Of a stretch of 64,000 bases of DNA, positions 25,669 through 36,800 are shown in pieces (the first letter of the stretch is position 1; each line of letters begins with the position of its first letter). Under the pieces are notes generated by a model. The model did no database searches, was not told the DNA's origin, and saw only the letters and a list, made by a program, of their open reading frames with translations. The stretch comes from an uncultured Poribacteria bacterium (GTDB taxonomy: Bacteria; Poribacteria; WGA-4E; WGA-3G): positions 2,706,217 through 2,770,216 of the forward strand of contig OX639992.1 in assembly GCA_951828515.1 (NCBI GenBank), written 5' to 3'. The position numbers were made by a program, and so were the translations under genes.

Positions 25669-26793
25669 TTGAGCAAAAATTTTTTGTTTACGTCCGAATC
25701 CGTTACTGAAGGACACCCGGACAAAATGGCAGACCAGATTTCTGATGCAGTGCTTGATAACATATTCACAATTGACCCAATGGCGAGAGTCGCTTGTGAA
25801 ACATTGGTCACAACAGGACTCGCAGTCATCACTGGTGAAATCACGACTACAGCAAACTACGATGCACAGCAAATCGCACGAAAAGTAATAGCTGATATCG
25901 GTTACACTGATATTGAATATGGTTTTGATGCTGAACGAAGTGCTGTGTTGAGCATCATTGATAAACAATCACCTGATATTGCAATGGGTGTAAATCCTGG
26001 TGGTGCAGGCGATCAAGGATTAATGTTTGGATACGCATGTACCGAAACGCCTGAATTGATGCCGCTGCCGATTACCCTCGCCCATCAATTAACCCAGCGT
26101 TTGGCTAAAGTTCGCAAAGAGCACATCCTCCCCTTTATTCGTCCCGACGGAAAATCTCAAGTAACAGTGGAATATGTTGACAGTAAACCTAAGGTTGTCA
26201 CTACAGTTGTCATTTCTTCGCAACACGATCCTGATGTTACAGATAGCGAACTCCGTGAAGCAATTATTGAAGAGGTTATCAAAGAAATTATCCCTGAAAA
26301 TCTCCAAAGCCCAGATATTAAATATCATATCAATCCAACCGGACGTTTTGTGACGGGAGGTCCCCAAGGTGACGCCGGATTAACCGGGCGAAAAATTATT
26401 GTTGATACCTATGGCGGGATGGGTCGGCATGGTGGTGGCGCACTTTCTGGGAAAGATCCTACCAAAGTAGATCGGAGTGCGACTTACGCAGCACGACATG
26501 TTGCGAAAAACCTCGTTGCCGCTGGTCTCGCGGAACGGTGCGAAATTCAAATCTCCTATGCAATTGGTAGAAAAGAACCTACCTCTATCATGGTGGATAC
26601 ATTTGGGACTGGTGATGCGGAGGCTCTCACTAAACTTGTCAACACACACTTCGATTTAACACCGGCTGGCATCATAGAACGCTTGAAATTACGCCAGCCT
26701 ATTTATCAAAATACTGCCGCTTATGGACATTTCGGACGTGAAGAACCCGGCTTTACCTGGGAAGAAACCGACTATGTCGAAAAACTCCGGTAG
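25669..26793 (+). CDS. metK: S-adenosylmethionine synthetase
   Basis: 374 residues from a TTG at 25669, eight bases after AGGAG; GTG at 25663 is too close to that site and an ATG at 25633 precedes it. N-terminal [13 protein letters not shown]; metal and ATP motifs [14 protein letters not shown] and G-G[20 protein letters not shown]. It makes SAM from methionine and ATP. It lies immediately upstream of ahcY, forming a methyl-cycle pair. Confidence 0.96.
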   Translation: MSKNFLFTSESVTEGHPDKMADQISDAVLDNIFTIDPMARVACETLVTTGLAVITGEITTTANYDAQQIARKVIADIGYTDIEYGFDAERSAVLSIIDKQSPDIAMGVNPGGAGDQGLMFGYACTETPELMPLPITLAHQLTQRLAKVRKEHILPFIRPDGKSQVTVEYVDSKPKVVTTVVISSQHDPDVTDSELREAIIEEVIKEIIPENLQSPDIKYHINPTGRFVTGGPQGDAGLTGRKIIVDTYGGMGRHGGGALSGKDPTKVDRSATYAARHVAKNLVAAGLAERCEIQISYAIGRKEPTSIMVDTFGTGDAEALTKLVNTHFDLTPAGIIERLKLRQPIYQNTAAYGHFGREEPGFTWEETDYVEKLR

Positions 26794-26834
26794 ATTGGAA
26801 AAATTGAGAATGCTGGTAAACAAAAAGGATAGTA

Positions 26835-28097
26835 ATGAACTACGATATAAAAACAACGGAACTCGCATCGACTGGTAAACAACGCATCGACTGGGCAAAT
26901 CGGTTCATGCCCGTTTTGGATTCTATCCGCGACCGATTTCAAAATGAACGTCCGTTGGACGGGTTGAGAGTGGCAGCGTGCCTACATGTCACAACTGAAA
27001 CAGCTAACTTGATGAAAACCTTGAAAGCAGGTGGTGCGGAAGCCGTTGTCTGTGCATCAAATCCGCTCAGTACACAAGACGATGTTGCGGCATCTCTCGT
27101 TGTCGACGAAGAAATAGGTGTTTTTGCGATTAACGGAGAAGATACAGAAACTTATTACAAACACATTGATGCCACCCTTGATTTGCAACCGACTATTACC
27201 ATGGATGACGGTGCCGATCTCGTTTCAAGACTTCATTCTGAAGAAACAAATCCAGCTTTAGTGGAGCAAGTCGTTGCAGGAACAGAAGAAACAACAACCG
27301 GAGTTATCCGACTCAGGAGTATGGCAACTGAAGGTGTGTTGAAATATCCGATCATCGCTGTGAATGACGCAAAGACAAAGCATTTTTTTGATAACCGATA
27401 CGGCACCGGACAAAGTACATTAGACGGTATTATCAGAGCAACGAATCTACTCATCGCCGGAACGACTACTGTTGTCGCAGGCTATGGGTGGTGTGGCAGA
27501 GGAGTTGCTAACCGGGCACGCGGCTTAGGCGCGAATGTCATTGTAACCGAAGTCGATCCATTAAGAGCGTTAGAAGCCGTGATGGACGGATTCCGGGTCA
27601 TGCCGATGCAGAAAGCGGTTCAGGAAGCAGATTTGGTTGTGACGCTCACAGGGGATATTCATGTCTTACGTCAAGAACATTTCAAAGCGATGAAGGACGG
27701 CGCGATTATAGCGAATTCCGGTCACTTCAACGTTGAAATCGACATCCCAGCCCTTGAAAAATTAAGCGTTGATAAAGGGAAAGCGCGACCGTATGTAGAT
27801 GTATACACCCTCGGAGATGGCAAAAAGCTCTATCTTGTCGGCGAAGGCAGATTGGTAAACTTGGCGGCTGCTGAAGGGCATCCGGCGAGTGTTATGGACA
27901 TGAGTTTCGCGAATCAAGCGTTGTGTGTTGAACACATCGCCAAGAATCGGGATGGGCTTGAGAATCGTGTATATGATGTCCCTGAATCTATTGACGAGAC
28001 CGTGGCACAACTCAAGTTGGGAGCATTCGGTATTGAAATTGATACGCTCACGGCAGAACAGGAAAAATACCTCAACTCGTGGGAAATGGGGACTTAG
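26835..28097 (+). CDS. ahcY: S-adenosylhomocysteine hydrolase
   Basis: 420 residues. NAD-binding motif [13 protein letters not shown] near 215-230, C-x-H-x-T near residue 48 and the N-S-G-H-F-N-V-E segment. It cleaves SAH to adenosine and homocysteine, regenerating the methyl cycle. The length is that of bacterial/archaeal forms without the extra 40-residue insert. GGA precedes the ATG. It is probably cotranscribed with metK, 41 bases upstream. Confidence 0.96.
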   Translation: MNYDIKTTELASTGKQRIDWANRFMPVLDSIRDRFQNERPLDGLRVAACLHVTTETANLMKTLKAGGAEAVVCASNPLSTQDDVAASLVVDEEIGVFAINGEDTETYYKHIDATLDLQPTITMDDGADLVSRLHSEETNPALVEQVVAGTEETTTGVIRLRSMATEGVLKYPIIAVNDAKTKHFFDNRYGTGQSTLDGIIRATNLLIAGTTTVVAGYGWCGRGVANRARGLGANVIVTEVDPLRALEAVMDGFRVMPMQKAVQEADLVVTLTGDIHVLRQEHFKAMKDGAIIANSGHFNVEIDIPALEKLSVDKGKARPYVDVYTLGDGKKLYLVGEGRLVNLAAAEGHPASVMDMSFANQALCVEHIAKNRDGLENRVYDVPESIDETVAQLKLGAFGIEIDTLTAEQEKYLNSWEMGT

Positions 28098-28164
28098 TGC
28101 CGTATTTCCAGAATTGTTTCATATACTGTTACAAGTTTAGATACCACCCTTTTGTGAGACACCT

Positions 28165-28401
28165 ATGAAAAAATCAGAGATTTTGGAGGGGGTAATACTA
28201 CTCGTATCGGCGCTACTGTTGTTACCGATCTGGATAGCATCCTCTCAACAAATACAACTTCCACCGACATTGCTAAAAGTGTTGAGTTTCTTGCAGTATC
28301 CAGTTATCATTGTGCTTGGTGTTATTTTCGTTCGCCGATTGCGACGCGTTATCCGAGCACTACGGGAAAACAAGAATAGACCGGGTCCCTTTTTATTTTA
28401 A
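28165..28401 (+). CDS. Small two-helix membrane protein
   Basis: 78 residues with two hydrophobic helices (about 9-27 and 40-57) and a basic C-terminal tail (R-R-L-R-R-V-I-R-A-L-R-E-N-K-N-R). The function is unknown. It lies between ahcY and the BrnT/BrnA pair. Confidence 0.55.
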   Translation: MKKSEILEGVILLVSALLLLPIWIASSQQIQLPPTLLKVLSFLQYPVIIVLGVIFVRRLRRVIRALRENKNRPGPFLF

Positions 28402-28460
28402 TGGGATATCGTAGAAACACCGGACAAATATATTGAAAATGTGTTTGTACACTCGGGAGT

Positions 28461-28751
28461 ATGTCAATACAACAACGATTTTCTTGGGATCCGAGAAAAA
28501 ACCGGACCAACATTGTAAAACACCACATTAGTTTTGCCAGAGCAGCAAAAATCTTTGATGGTCCGCGTCTGGAAAAGGAAGACACCCGTAGAGACTATGG
28601 TGAAAAACGGATGCTGGCACTGGGCCGAAGTGAAGGACGAATTCTTCGCGTCGTCTATACACAGCGCAACTCAAGCATCCATATCATTTCAGCCAGAAAG
28701 GCAAACACCCATGAAAGAGCAGAATACATACGTCGAATACAGTCGTTCTGA
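28461..28751 (+). CDS. brnT: BrnT-type ribonuclease toxin
   Basis: 96 residues with the BrnT/COG2929 pattern: F-S-W-D-P-R-K-N-R-x-N-x-x-K-H-x-I-S-F near the start, D-Y-G-E-K-R, R-V-V-Y-T, and I-I-S-A-R-K-A near the end. BrnT is a RelE-fold mRNA ribonuclease. It overlaps the antitoxin gene by 41 bases in another frame, typical of a coupled type II module. Confidence 0.9.
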   Translation: MSIQQRFSWDPRKNRTNIVKHHISFARAAKIFDGPRLEKEDTRRDYGEKRMLALGRSEGRILRVVYTQRNSSIHIISARKANTHERAEYIRRIQSF

Positions 28752-29013
28752 GATAGACACGCAGCCGGATAAGACCGAGTGGAGTCGCTTTGATGCCTTA
28801 ACGGATGAGGACATTGATGCTGCTACAGTGTCTGATGCGGACGATCCCAAAACGGATGCAGCCTTCTGGAAAGATGCAACCGTAATAATGCCGGAAAATA
28901 TTGTCGCTATTGATCTGGATCTGTTAGAGTGGTTTAAGGCACAGGCACCTGACTATGAAACACAAATTAACACAGTCCTTCGGGAATACGTTAAGGCAAA
29001 CGCCGGTAGCTAG
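28711..29013 (+). CDS. brnA: BrnA-type antitoxin
   Basis: 100 residues from the ATG at 28711, with AGAAAGG upstream. An acidic N-terminal part (D-A-L-T-D-E-D-I-D) should bind the toxin; the C-terminal ribbon-helix-helix-like part (I-D-L-D-L-L-E-W-F-K-A-Q-x-P-D-Y-E-T-Q-I-N-T-V-L) should bind the operator and autorepress the pair. An upstream extension in the same frame is shadowed by brnT. Confidence 0.88.
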   Translation: MKEQNTYVEYSRSEIDTQPDKTEWSRFDALTDEDIDAATVSDADDPKTDAAFWKDATVIMPENIVAIDLDLLEWFKAQAPDYETQINTVLREYVKANAGS

Positions 29014-29087
29014 TTCTCTTCATAGGCATAGTGAGGAGAAACGAAGATGGCTGATAATTCAAGGTAGGTCATAAGAGGGTTCATAGT

Positions 29088-29993
29088 ATGGGAGTTTTGG
29101 TCGTTGGGACGGTTACTTTAGATACAGTAGAAACACCGAGTACACGGGTTGAGGATGTGCTTGGCGGTTCTGGTGTCTATGCTGCTGTTGCCGCGAGTTT
29201 TTTTAAAGGGACTGTCCAACTTGTTGGGGTTGTTGGTGCTGATTTTCCGCACACTTACACAGATTTCCTCCATACCCGAGGGATCGATCTTCAAGGATTA
29301 AAACGAGAAAGTAACGGTAAGTCATTTCGATGGGGTGGTCGTTATGCCAAAGACTTTAACGTGCGAGATACACTTTTTACAGAATTGAATGTTGTTAGTG
29401 ATTTTAACCCCATTCTGCCTGAAGCTTACAAAGAAACTCCCTACCTTTTTTTGGCAAATAACTCCCCGGTATTACAGTTGAGCATCATTGAGCAAGCGGC
29501 GAATCCGCAACTTATTGTATGCGATACCATGGACTTCTGGATTAACGAGGAGCGAGAGGCGTTAGAGGCGCTCTTAGCACGCGTGGATATTCTTATCTTG
29601 AACGATAGTGAGGCGTTATTGTTCACTGGCGATTCTAATTTGATGCGGGCGGCACAGGCAATTTTACGTTATGGTCCAAAGCGAGTTATCATCAAAAAGG
29701 GGGAACACGGGGCAATCAGCGCGACGGAATCATCCTTCTTTAGCACGCCGGCATACCCGCTCACACGAGTCGTTGACCCGACGGGGGCTGGCGATAGTTT
29801 CGCTGGGGGTATGATGGGCTACCTCGCATCTATTGGAGATACCTCTGAGGAAGCGATACGCAGCGCGATGGTGTATGGCACGGTTGTTGCCTCTTTTAAT
29901 ATTGAAGATTTCAGTATTAATCGACAAAGAGATGTGCAGTTTTCTGAAATCTTATCCCGTTATCGTGAACTTCAAGAAGCCGTCCGTTTCTAA
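29088..29993 (+). CDS. PfkB-family sugar or nucleoside kinase
   Basis: 301 residues with G-G-S-G-V-Y-A-A-V-A near residue 28 and the catalytic D-P-T-G-A-G-D-S-F-A-G-G motif near 234. The substrate is not readable; closeness to metK/ahcY makes adenosine possible, and a ribokinase-like role equally so. The last four bases overlap the end of the convergent dehydrogenase gene. Confidence 0.82.
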   Translation: MGVLVVGTVTLDTVETPSTRVEDVLGGSGVYAAVAASFFKGTVQLVGVVGADFPHTYTDFLHTRGIDLQGLKRESNGKSFRWGGRYAKDFNVRDTLFTELNVVSDFNPILPEAYKETPYLFLANNSPVLQLSIIEQAANPQLIVCDTMDFWINEEREALEALLARVDILILNDSEALLFTGDSNLMRAAQAILRYGPKRVIIKKGEHGAISATESSFFSTPAYPLTRVVDPTGAGDSFAGGMMGYLASIGDTSEEAIRSAMVYGTVVASFNIEDFSINRQRDVQFSEILSRYRELQEAVRF

Positions 29994-31378
29994 TGTAGGC
30001 TATGAATTGCTCTATCATACGCTGCTTCAGCAGATTCCATCACCATTTCTGCGAGAGTAGGATGCGCGTGCACGGTACCTGCTATGTCCATCACGGTCGC
30101 CCCCGTGCGAATCGCGACAGCGGCTTCATGAATAAGGATTGAAGCATGAGCACCAACAATATGAGCACCGAGGATATCCCCACTGTCGGCATCAGAAACG
30201 GTTTTAACAAACCCGTCCGTCTCGCGTAGTCCCAATGCTTTTCCGTTAGCAGCGTACGGAAATCGTCCTACCTTCACTTCGTAACCCTCATCCGTTGCCT
30301 CTTTTTCTGTCATACCGACGTGTCCAATTTCAGGTAAGGTAAAAACACACCACGGAATAACCTGATAATCCATCTCAGCGTTGTCACCAAGACAGTTTTG
30401 TGCCGCAACCTTTCCCTCTGCTGATGCAACGTGTGCCAACAAATATCGACTCGCGACGTCTCCGACAGCATAGATACCCGCGACGTTCGTTTGTAGTCGG
30501 GCATCCACGACGATTTTTCCACCCTCTGTACGAACACCAACCTTTTCTAAGCCTATCCCGTCTGTGTTGTAACGCCTTCCGATCGAGACGAGCATCTTTT
30601 GCGCCGTCAATTCTTCACCTGATTCAAGCACTGCTGTGACACTCGCATCCGATTTTTTGACGTCGGTAAGTTGCGCGCCAGTATGGATCGTAATACCTTT
30701 CCGCTTCATGAAGAGCTGGATATGTCGAATAACTTGAATATCTTCAGTCGCTAAAATTGTAGGGAGAAGTTCCAACACAGTCACGCGGCAACCGAGTGCA
30801 TTGAAGATGGAAGCAAACTCACATCCTGAAACGCCACCACCGACGATCAGTAGGCTTTCAGGAAGTTCCGTGAGATTGAGAATACCAGTTGTCGTCAAGA
30901 CTTGGCTCTCATCTATGTCAAAAATAGGCGGTTCCGCAGGTTCGGAACCTGTGGCAATGATAATATTTTTTGCGTGTAACTGTTCGGTTATACCATCGGG
31001 TTTGCTGACGGCAATGGTGTTTCTGTCAATAAGTGTTGCCGTCCCGTTAAGACTATCAACCCCATTCGCTTTTAGCAGTTGTGCGATACCACCTGTTAGC
31101 TGCTGGATGACTGAGGTTTTGTGATTCAATACTTGTGAGTAATCAATTGTCGTCTCGCCGTTAATATTCACACCGAAGGCAGATGCTTCTTGAACCTGTG
31201 TTGCCAAGTTGGCAACTGCAAAAAGGGTCTTCGTTGGGATGCACCCGCGATTCAAACAGGTACCACCCCACTCCCCTTTTTCTATCAGGCAGACGCTGCC
31301 GCCAAGTTGTGCCGCTTTAATAGCCGCGACGTAACCTCCTGGTCCTCCACCTATTATTCCGAGATCATACGTTGACAT
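29990..31378 (-). CDS. lpdA: Dihydrolipoyl dehydrogenase
   Basis: 462 residues if started at the ATG at 31378; an ATG at 31390 lies only two bases from the AGGAGG site while 31378 lies 14 bases away, so the start is uncertain by four residues. FAD motif G-G-G-P-G-G-Y-V-A-A, redox disulfide G-G-T-C-L-N-R-G-C-I-P-T-K, NAD motif G-G-G-V-S-G-C-E-F-A and C-terminal His-Glu region H-A-H-P-T-L-A-E. It is the E3 component of 2-oxoacid dehydrogenase or glycine cleavage complexes. No partner subunits are nearby. Confidence 0.95.
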   Translation of the reverse strand: MSTYDLGIIGGGPGGYVAAIKAAQLGGSVCLIEKGEWGGTCLNRGCIPTKTLFAVANLATQVQEASAFGVNINGETTIDYSQVLNHKTSVIQQLTGGIAQLLKANGVDSLNGTATLIDRNTIAVSKPDGITEQLHAKNIIIATGSEPAEPPIFDIDESQVLTTTGILNLTELPESLLIVGGGVSGCEFASIFNALGCRVTVLELLPTILATEDIQVIRHIQLFMKRKGITIHTGAQLTDVKKSDASVTAVLESGEELTAQKMLVSIGRRYNTDGIGLEKVGVRTEGGKIVVDARLQTNVAGIYAVGDVASRYLLAHVASAEGKVAAQNCLGDNAEMDYQVIPWCVFTLPEIGHVGMTEKEATDEGYEVKVGRFPYAANGKALGLRETDGFVKTVSDADSGDILGAHIVGAHASILIHEAAVAIRTGATVMDIAGTVHAHPTLAEMVMESAEAAYDRAIHSLH

Positions 31379-31390
31379 TTTTCTAACCAT

Positions 31391-31725
31391 GGCCTCCTGT
31401 TAACCGTCAACTCGTGCTTTAACATTCTATAACGGAGGCGAGTTGATGGTCAAATCTCCCACCGCATTTCGCGATGGGTTCCGGTTAATTCCGACACGCA
31501 TAAGGATCTGCACGATTCTTAAAAGTCTCTCCGCTATACCAATGGTATGTGTGAAGCGAAGTGGAAAGCAGAAACTTAATAGATAAAAAAGACGAATTGA
31601 ATTTTATCACAAAGGTTGAGGGTTGTCAAGGTAAGATAGTCTAAGCGCAACACCATCTAACCCCTGAAAATCGACACTCTGGGGCAGTGCTCCCACGGAA
31701 ATCAAATGTGCCTTTGGTCCTAAAT
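31391..31725. other. Intergenic region without recognised gene
   Basis: 335 bases between the divergent lpdA and ggt genes. It holds a CCCA..GCG/CGC..TGGG hairpin near 31460-31480 but no tRNA, riboswitch or ORF that I can support. Confidence 0.5.
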
Positions 31726-31754
31726 TTGACAAAAAATATGGGGTGTGCTACAGT
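31726..31754 (+). promoter_or_regulatory. Promoter of the gamma-glutamyltransferase gene
   Basis: TTGACA (31726-31731), 17-base spacer, TACAGT (31749-31754), 30 bases before the ATG at 31784; AGGAG follows near 31772. Confidence 0.75.
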
Positions 31755-31783
31755 GATACCAGTCTGAGAATAGGAGAAAATGG

Positions 31784-33394
31784 ATGTTTGATGGATATTC
31801 CCCAAACCTGTTTGGGCTTGGTCGTTCAGCTGTCATCTGCCAACATGGAGCGATTGCAACAAGTCAACCGCTTGCGGCACAGGGCGGGTTGCAGATTTTA
31901 CAGAAGGGTGGAAACGCCATTGATGCAGCGGTCGCGACTGCCGCGATACTTAACGTTGTTGAGCCAATGTCAACCGGCATCGGTGGAGATGCCTTTATGC
32001 TCGTTTATCAACCCGAAGATGGAGTGATTCGCGGCTTAAATGCGAGTGGTAGAGCACCTTACGCTGCAGAACCAGAATTCTTTACCAAGCAAGGGGTGAT
32101 GAGTATTCCTTCTTTTGGGAGTATGTATCCAGTCACGGTCCCTGGTACAATTGACGGGTGGGCAACACTCCTCAGCGAATGTGGAACAATGTCGTTAGCG
32201 GAGGTCCTTCAGCCTGCCATCAATTATGCGGAAAAGGGATTTCCTGTCAGCCCACAGATTAGTCTCGCATGGCAAGAAAGTGCCCGGATGTTGGCACAGC
32301 ACCCCGACACAGCACGGACGTACCTCCAAGATGGAAAAGCACCGGCACCCGGGGAAATCTTTTATCAACCGAATCTTGCACGCACATTTCGGTTGATTGC
32401 AGAAGGCGGACGCGATGCCTTCTATCAAGGGGAAATTGCTGATAAAATCGTGAAATTCTCCGATGAAAACGGAGGTTTGTTTACCCAACGCGACTTTGCT
32501 GAACACAGATCAGATTGGGTAGAACCAATTTCTACCAATTATCGAGGCTACGATGTTTATGAGATACCACCAAATGGACAGGGCATCGCTGCCCTCCTCG
32601 CACTTAACATCGTTGAAGGGTTTGAACTCGGAACGATGGGGCATAACGGTCCTGAGCATCTACACCATGCAATTGAAGCAATGAAATTGGGGTTCGCGGA
32701 CCTCTATGAGTACGTGACAGATCCAACATTTGTGCAAGTACCAGTGGATGGACTGCTTTCCAACGACTATACAGAAAGCCAACGAAAGCGTATCTCACCA
32801 GAACGGGCGAACCTGCCGCCAAGTCCTGGCGTACCCGCAATGGGTAGTGATACGGTGTACCTCTGTACAGTTGACAATGAGAGAAATGTCGTTTCCTTTA
32901 TCAATAGTCTCTTCGCTGGGTTTGGTTCAGGTTTAGTTGCTGGCGATACAGGTATTATGTTACAAAATCGGGGTGCAGGTTTCTCGCTTAATCCCAACCA
33001 TGCAAATTGTATTGCGCCACATAAACGTACACTGCATACGATTATCCCCGGTATGATTGCACAAAACGGTGTGCCGTTGGTCACCTTCGGGGTCATGGGG
33101 GGACAAATGCAGGCGCAAGGACATTTACAATTTGTATGCAATCTTGTAGATTTCAATATGGACGTACAGAACGCCTTGGACGCGCCGCGATTTCGAGTGA
33201 TGGACGACTCGCGGATTATGCTGGAAGCAGGCATTCCGATGAATACACAGGCCGCATTGGCACAAAAGGGACATCATATCGTACCGGGGCACACTTTTTT
33301 TGGAGGCGGTCAAGCAATTTTTATCAATCCGTCCTTCGACACGCTCGTCGCAGGTTCAGATCCAAGACGAGATGGGTGTGCAGTCGGCTATTGA
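31784..33394 (+). CDS. ggt: Gamma-glutamyltransferase-family Ntn-hydrolase
   Basis: 536 residues. N-terminal Q-P-L-A-A-Q-G-G-L-x-I-L-x-x-G-G-N-A-I-D-A-A-V-A and V-V-E-P-M-S-T-G-I-G-G-D are hallmark segments. The autoprocessing site is the Thr of M-G-S-D-T-V-Y-L-C, which replaces the usual T-T-H-F-S, so this may belong to an acylase branch rather than be a true glutathione gamma-glutamyltransferase. There is no signal peptide, unlike most periplasmic GGTs, suggesting a cytoplasmic role. Confidence 0.88.
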   Translation: MFDGYSPNLFGLGRSAVICQHGAIATSQPLAAQGGLQILQKGGNAIDAAVATAAILNVVEPMSTGIGGDAFMLVYQPEDGVIRGLNASGRAPYAAEPEFFTKQGVMSIPSFGSMYPVTVPGTIDGWATLLSECGTMSLAEVLQPAINYAEKGFPVSPQISLAWQESARMLAQHPDTARTYLQDGKAPAPGEIFYQPNLARTFRLIAEGGRDAFYQGEIADKIVKFSDENGGLFTQRDFAEHRSDWVEPISTNYRGYDVYEIPPNGQGIAALLALNIVEGFELGTMGHNGPEHLHHAIEAMKLGFADLYEYVTDPTFVQVPVDGLLSNDYTESQRKRISPERANLPPSPGVPAMGSDTVYLCTVDNERNVVSFINSLFAGFGSGLVAGDTGIMLQNRGAGFSLNPNHANCIAPHKRTLHTIIPGMIAQNGVPLVTFGVMGGQMQAQGHLQFVCNLVDFNMDVQNALDAPRFRVMDDSRIMLEAGIPMNTQAALAQKGHHIVPGHTFFGGGQAIFINPSFDTLVAGSDPRRDGCAVGY

Positions 33395-33409
33395 GACGAG
33401 AGGATTTTT

Positions 33410-33438
33410 TTGACTTTTGGCTTAAATTAGGGTATAAT
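33410..33438 (+). promoter_or_regulatory. Promoter upstream of glutamate synthase
   Basis: TTGACT (33410-33415), 17-base spacer, TATAAT (33433-33438). It implies a leader of about 370 bases before gltB. Confidence 0.8.
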
Positions 33439-33444
33439 ATTAAG

Positions 33445-33815
33445 ACAAACAGGCGGTTTCGGTTCAAAGACTGAGAACCGAACCGAAGCATGTAAGCCCG
33501 CCAAGTCGGTCGCGAATCACCGTTGACGCGATCGCGGATCGCCGTTGATTCCAAAGGTTCTCTTGCCTTGAGGCGCGCTACCTCTGGCAGGATATGAGTC
33601 GTCAGCGTCCGATTTAAGCCGTACGAAACACCCTATCCAGCCTTGCAAACTAAATCCGTTTCTCGATTGTTTGTACCCTTGATAAATAGGAGTAGGGCTA
33701 AGACACGTACACCTCGCCCCGGAGATAAAATACAAAATGGCGAGTCGCAGGGAGTCCACTCTACAATGCCAATTCAAAAAAAATAAAGAAGAATGTATGG
33801 AGAATCAGTTTACAA
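33445..33815 (+). other. Long gltB leader
   Basis: The leader opens with a stem of ten pairs and one bulge (33455-33484, GGTTtCGGTTC with GAACCGAACC) and then two direct 14-base near-repeats (33513-33526 and 33535-33548) flanking a GCGATCGC palindrome. I recognise no riboswitch class and no ORF. Confidence 0.5.
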
Positions 33816-36800
33816 ATGTATAATGAATTAAATGAAAAAGATGCCTGTGGCGTTGGTTTTGTCGCAAACCGTTTTGGAAATCGGAGCCACGATATTATCA
33901 AGATGGCGGTGCAAGCGGTCACGAATTTGACACATCGAGGTGCAGTGGCGGCTGATGCCAAAACTGGAGACGGGGCAGGCATTTTAACGCAAATTCCAGG
34001 AAAAATATTTCAAAAAGAACTTCAGAAACTCGGTGTCCACCTTGATTCGATAAATGATATGGGTGTCGGGATGATGTTCCTGCCGAGGCACGACCGGGAT
34101 GCGCAGGCACGGGGGCGCGCAATCGTTGAAGAGATATTACAAGAGTACGGTGTTCCTCTTCTTGGATGGCGTTCAGTCCCTCAGGATTTTTCGGCTCTCG
34201 GTGCTAAGGCACTCGAAACGCTGCCGGAAATCCAGCAGGTATTGGTGGGACGTCCAGAGCAATTTGCCGATGATGCTTTTGAACAACGTTTGTATCTGAT
34301 ATGTAAAGAGTTAGAGCATCGCGTTACAGCGGCAGCTCTTGACGAATTTCATATCGCCTCTTTCTCGCATCGGACAATTGTCTATAAAGGACTGCTGGTG
34401 GCACCTCAGCTTGCACAGTTTTATTCGGATTTAAAAGACCCTGATTTTCAGGCAGCACTTGCCGTTTTCCATCAACGCTACAGTACAAATACCTCGTCCA
34501 CGTGGATGCTTGCCCAACCTTTTCATACACTGGCACACAATGGCGAAATCAATACTTTGATGGGCAATCGGAACTGGATGCGGGCGCGCGAAGCCGATTT
34601 ACAATCACCGCTTTGGAACGAAGACATCCAAAAACTCATTCCAATTATCGATCCACATGGAAGCGATTCCATGAGTTTGGATAACGTGTTAGAGTTGTTA
34701 ACACACTCCGGTCGCGATATTCTACATGCTATGATGTGCCTGATCCCCGAAGCCTATGAGCAGATTCCCGATATGCCGGAGAAATTGAAAGCCTGTTACG
34801 AGTACCTCTCATGTGTCAGTGAACCTTGGGATGGACCGGCGGCGGTCGCCTTTACTGATGGCGTTATTGTCGGCGCAAGTTTGGATAGAAACGGGCTACG
34901 ACCCGCACGTTACAAAGTCACAGAAGACGGTACGGTCGTTATGGGGTCCGAAGTTGGCATTATTGAACTTGATGAGAGTTGCGTCGTGGAAAAGGGGCGT
35001 TTGGGACCTGGGCAAATGATTGCCGTTGATACAGCGCAAGGGAAATTGCTGAAAGATCCCGAGATTAAACATAATATTGCCGGACGGAAGCCTTATGCTG
35101 AGTGGGTGAAGAAAGGTATCGTAACGCTGCCAACCGAGAAAAATGAGACGTGTGTCACGGCAGATGCTGTCCCTGAACAATTGTCAACATACCAGAAGGC
35201 TTTCGGTTACATGACTGAAGACGTAGAGCGTTTTATTAAACCTATGGTGTCGGAAGCGAAGGAAGCGGTCGGTTCAATGGGTGATGACACACCGCCGTCT
35301 GTGATTTCTCGGCATCCGCGTTTGCTCTATAGTTACTTCAAACAACGTTTCGCGCAGGTTACGAATCCACCTATTGATTCGATCCGGGAACGTTTGGTAA
35401 TGTCTCTGACAACACACCTCGGAAAGCAGTATAGTTTGCTCACAGAAACTCCAGCACACGCTCGACTTATTCGGTTACATTCCCCAATTTTGACAAATAC
35501 AGACTTACAAGCATTGCGTGAACTGGATATATCCGATTTTCAGATAGAGACACTCCCTGTTTGCTTCCCTGTCGTTTCTGGCAAACAAGGTCTGGAAGAG
35601 GCATTGGCGACGCTCTGCCAACGCGCCTCTGAGGCTATCGATGAAGGTATAACACTCCTCGTGCTAAGTGACAAAGAGGTTAGCACTGACCTTGCTCCGA
35701 TTCCGATGGCACTTGCTATTGGTGCTGTCCACCACCATTTGATTCGGGAAGGAAAACGAATGCGGGCAAGTCTCATCGCTGAAACCGGAGATACGAGAGA
35801 AGAACATCACTTCGCTGTGCTTCTCGGTTATGGCGCAACTGCAATCAACCCTTACCTTGCTTTCTCAACGATTGTTCAACTTGCTGAGGACGGGGAGTTT
35901 GCGGAACTCACCGCCTCGGAAGCCATTGAAACCTATAAAACAACCGTCGAAAAAGGTGTTTTGAAAATTATGGCAAAGATGGGAATTTCGACGGTGTCAA
36001 GTTATCACGGTGCCCAGATCTTTGAAGCACTTGGTATCAACTCAACAGTTATTGACAAATGCTTTACAGGCACTACCTCGCGCTTAAGTGGCATTGGCTT
36101 TGCTGAGATCGCAGCGGAGACGCTCCACTTCCACACGAAAGCGTTTTCCGAAAATGAAGGCGATACGTCCTTAGAGGAAGCAGGCTATTTCCGATTTCGT
36201 AGAAACGGTGAATTCCATGCCTTTAATCCGACAGTGTTTAAGGCACTTCACCGATTTGTCAAAGGTGGTAAATCAGAGGACTACGAAAAATACGCCGCCG
36301 CTGTTGAGGATGGAGAACCTTCCAGCTTACGAGATTTGCTCGCCTTCAAACCCAGTATCCCTATTCCAATTGAGGAGGTAGAGCCAGCAGAAGATATCGT
36401 TCGGCGTTTCACAACAGGTAGTATGTCTTTTGGCGCATTAAGTCGCGAGACCCACGAAACCTTGGCAATCGCGATGAATCGCCTCGGCGCAAAATCAGGG
36501 AGTGGCGAAGGTGGTGAAAGCAGTGAACGCTTCAAACCCCAACCCAATGGTGACCTTGCTTCCAGTGCCATCAAACAGGTGGCATCCGGACGTTTCGGTG
36601 TGACCCCGACCTACCTCATATCGGCGAAGGAACTGGAAATTAAGATGGCACAAGGTTCAAAGCCGGGAGAAGGTGGACAGATTCCAGGACATAAAGTGAC
36701 AGCCGAAATCGCCTCTCTTCGACACTCTGTGCCGGGAGTGCCGCTGATTTCGCCTCCCCCACATCATGATATCTACTCCATTGAGGATTTAGCGCAGCTC

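Noticed and set aside
31431-31560. A possible tRNA on either strand
   Set aside because: No T-loop consensus and no cloverleaf could be built; only one small hairpin is clear.
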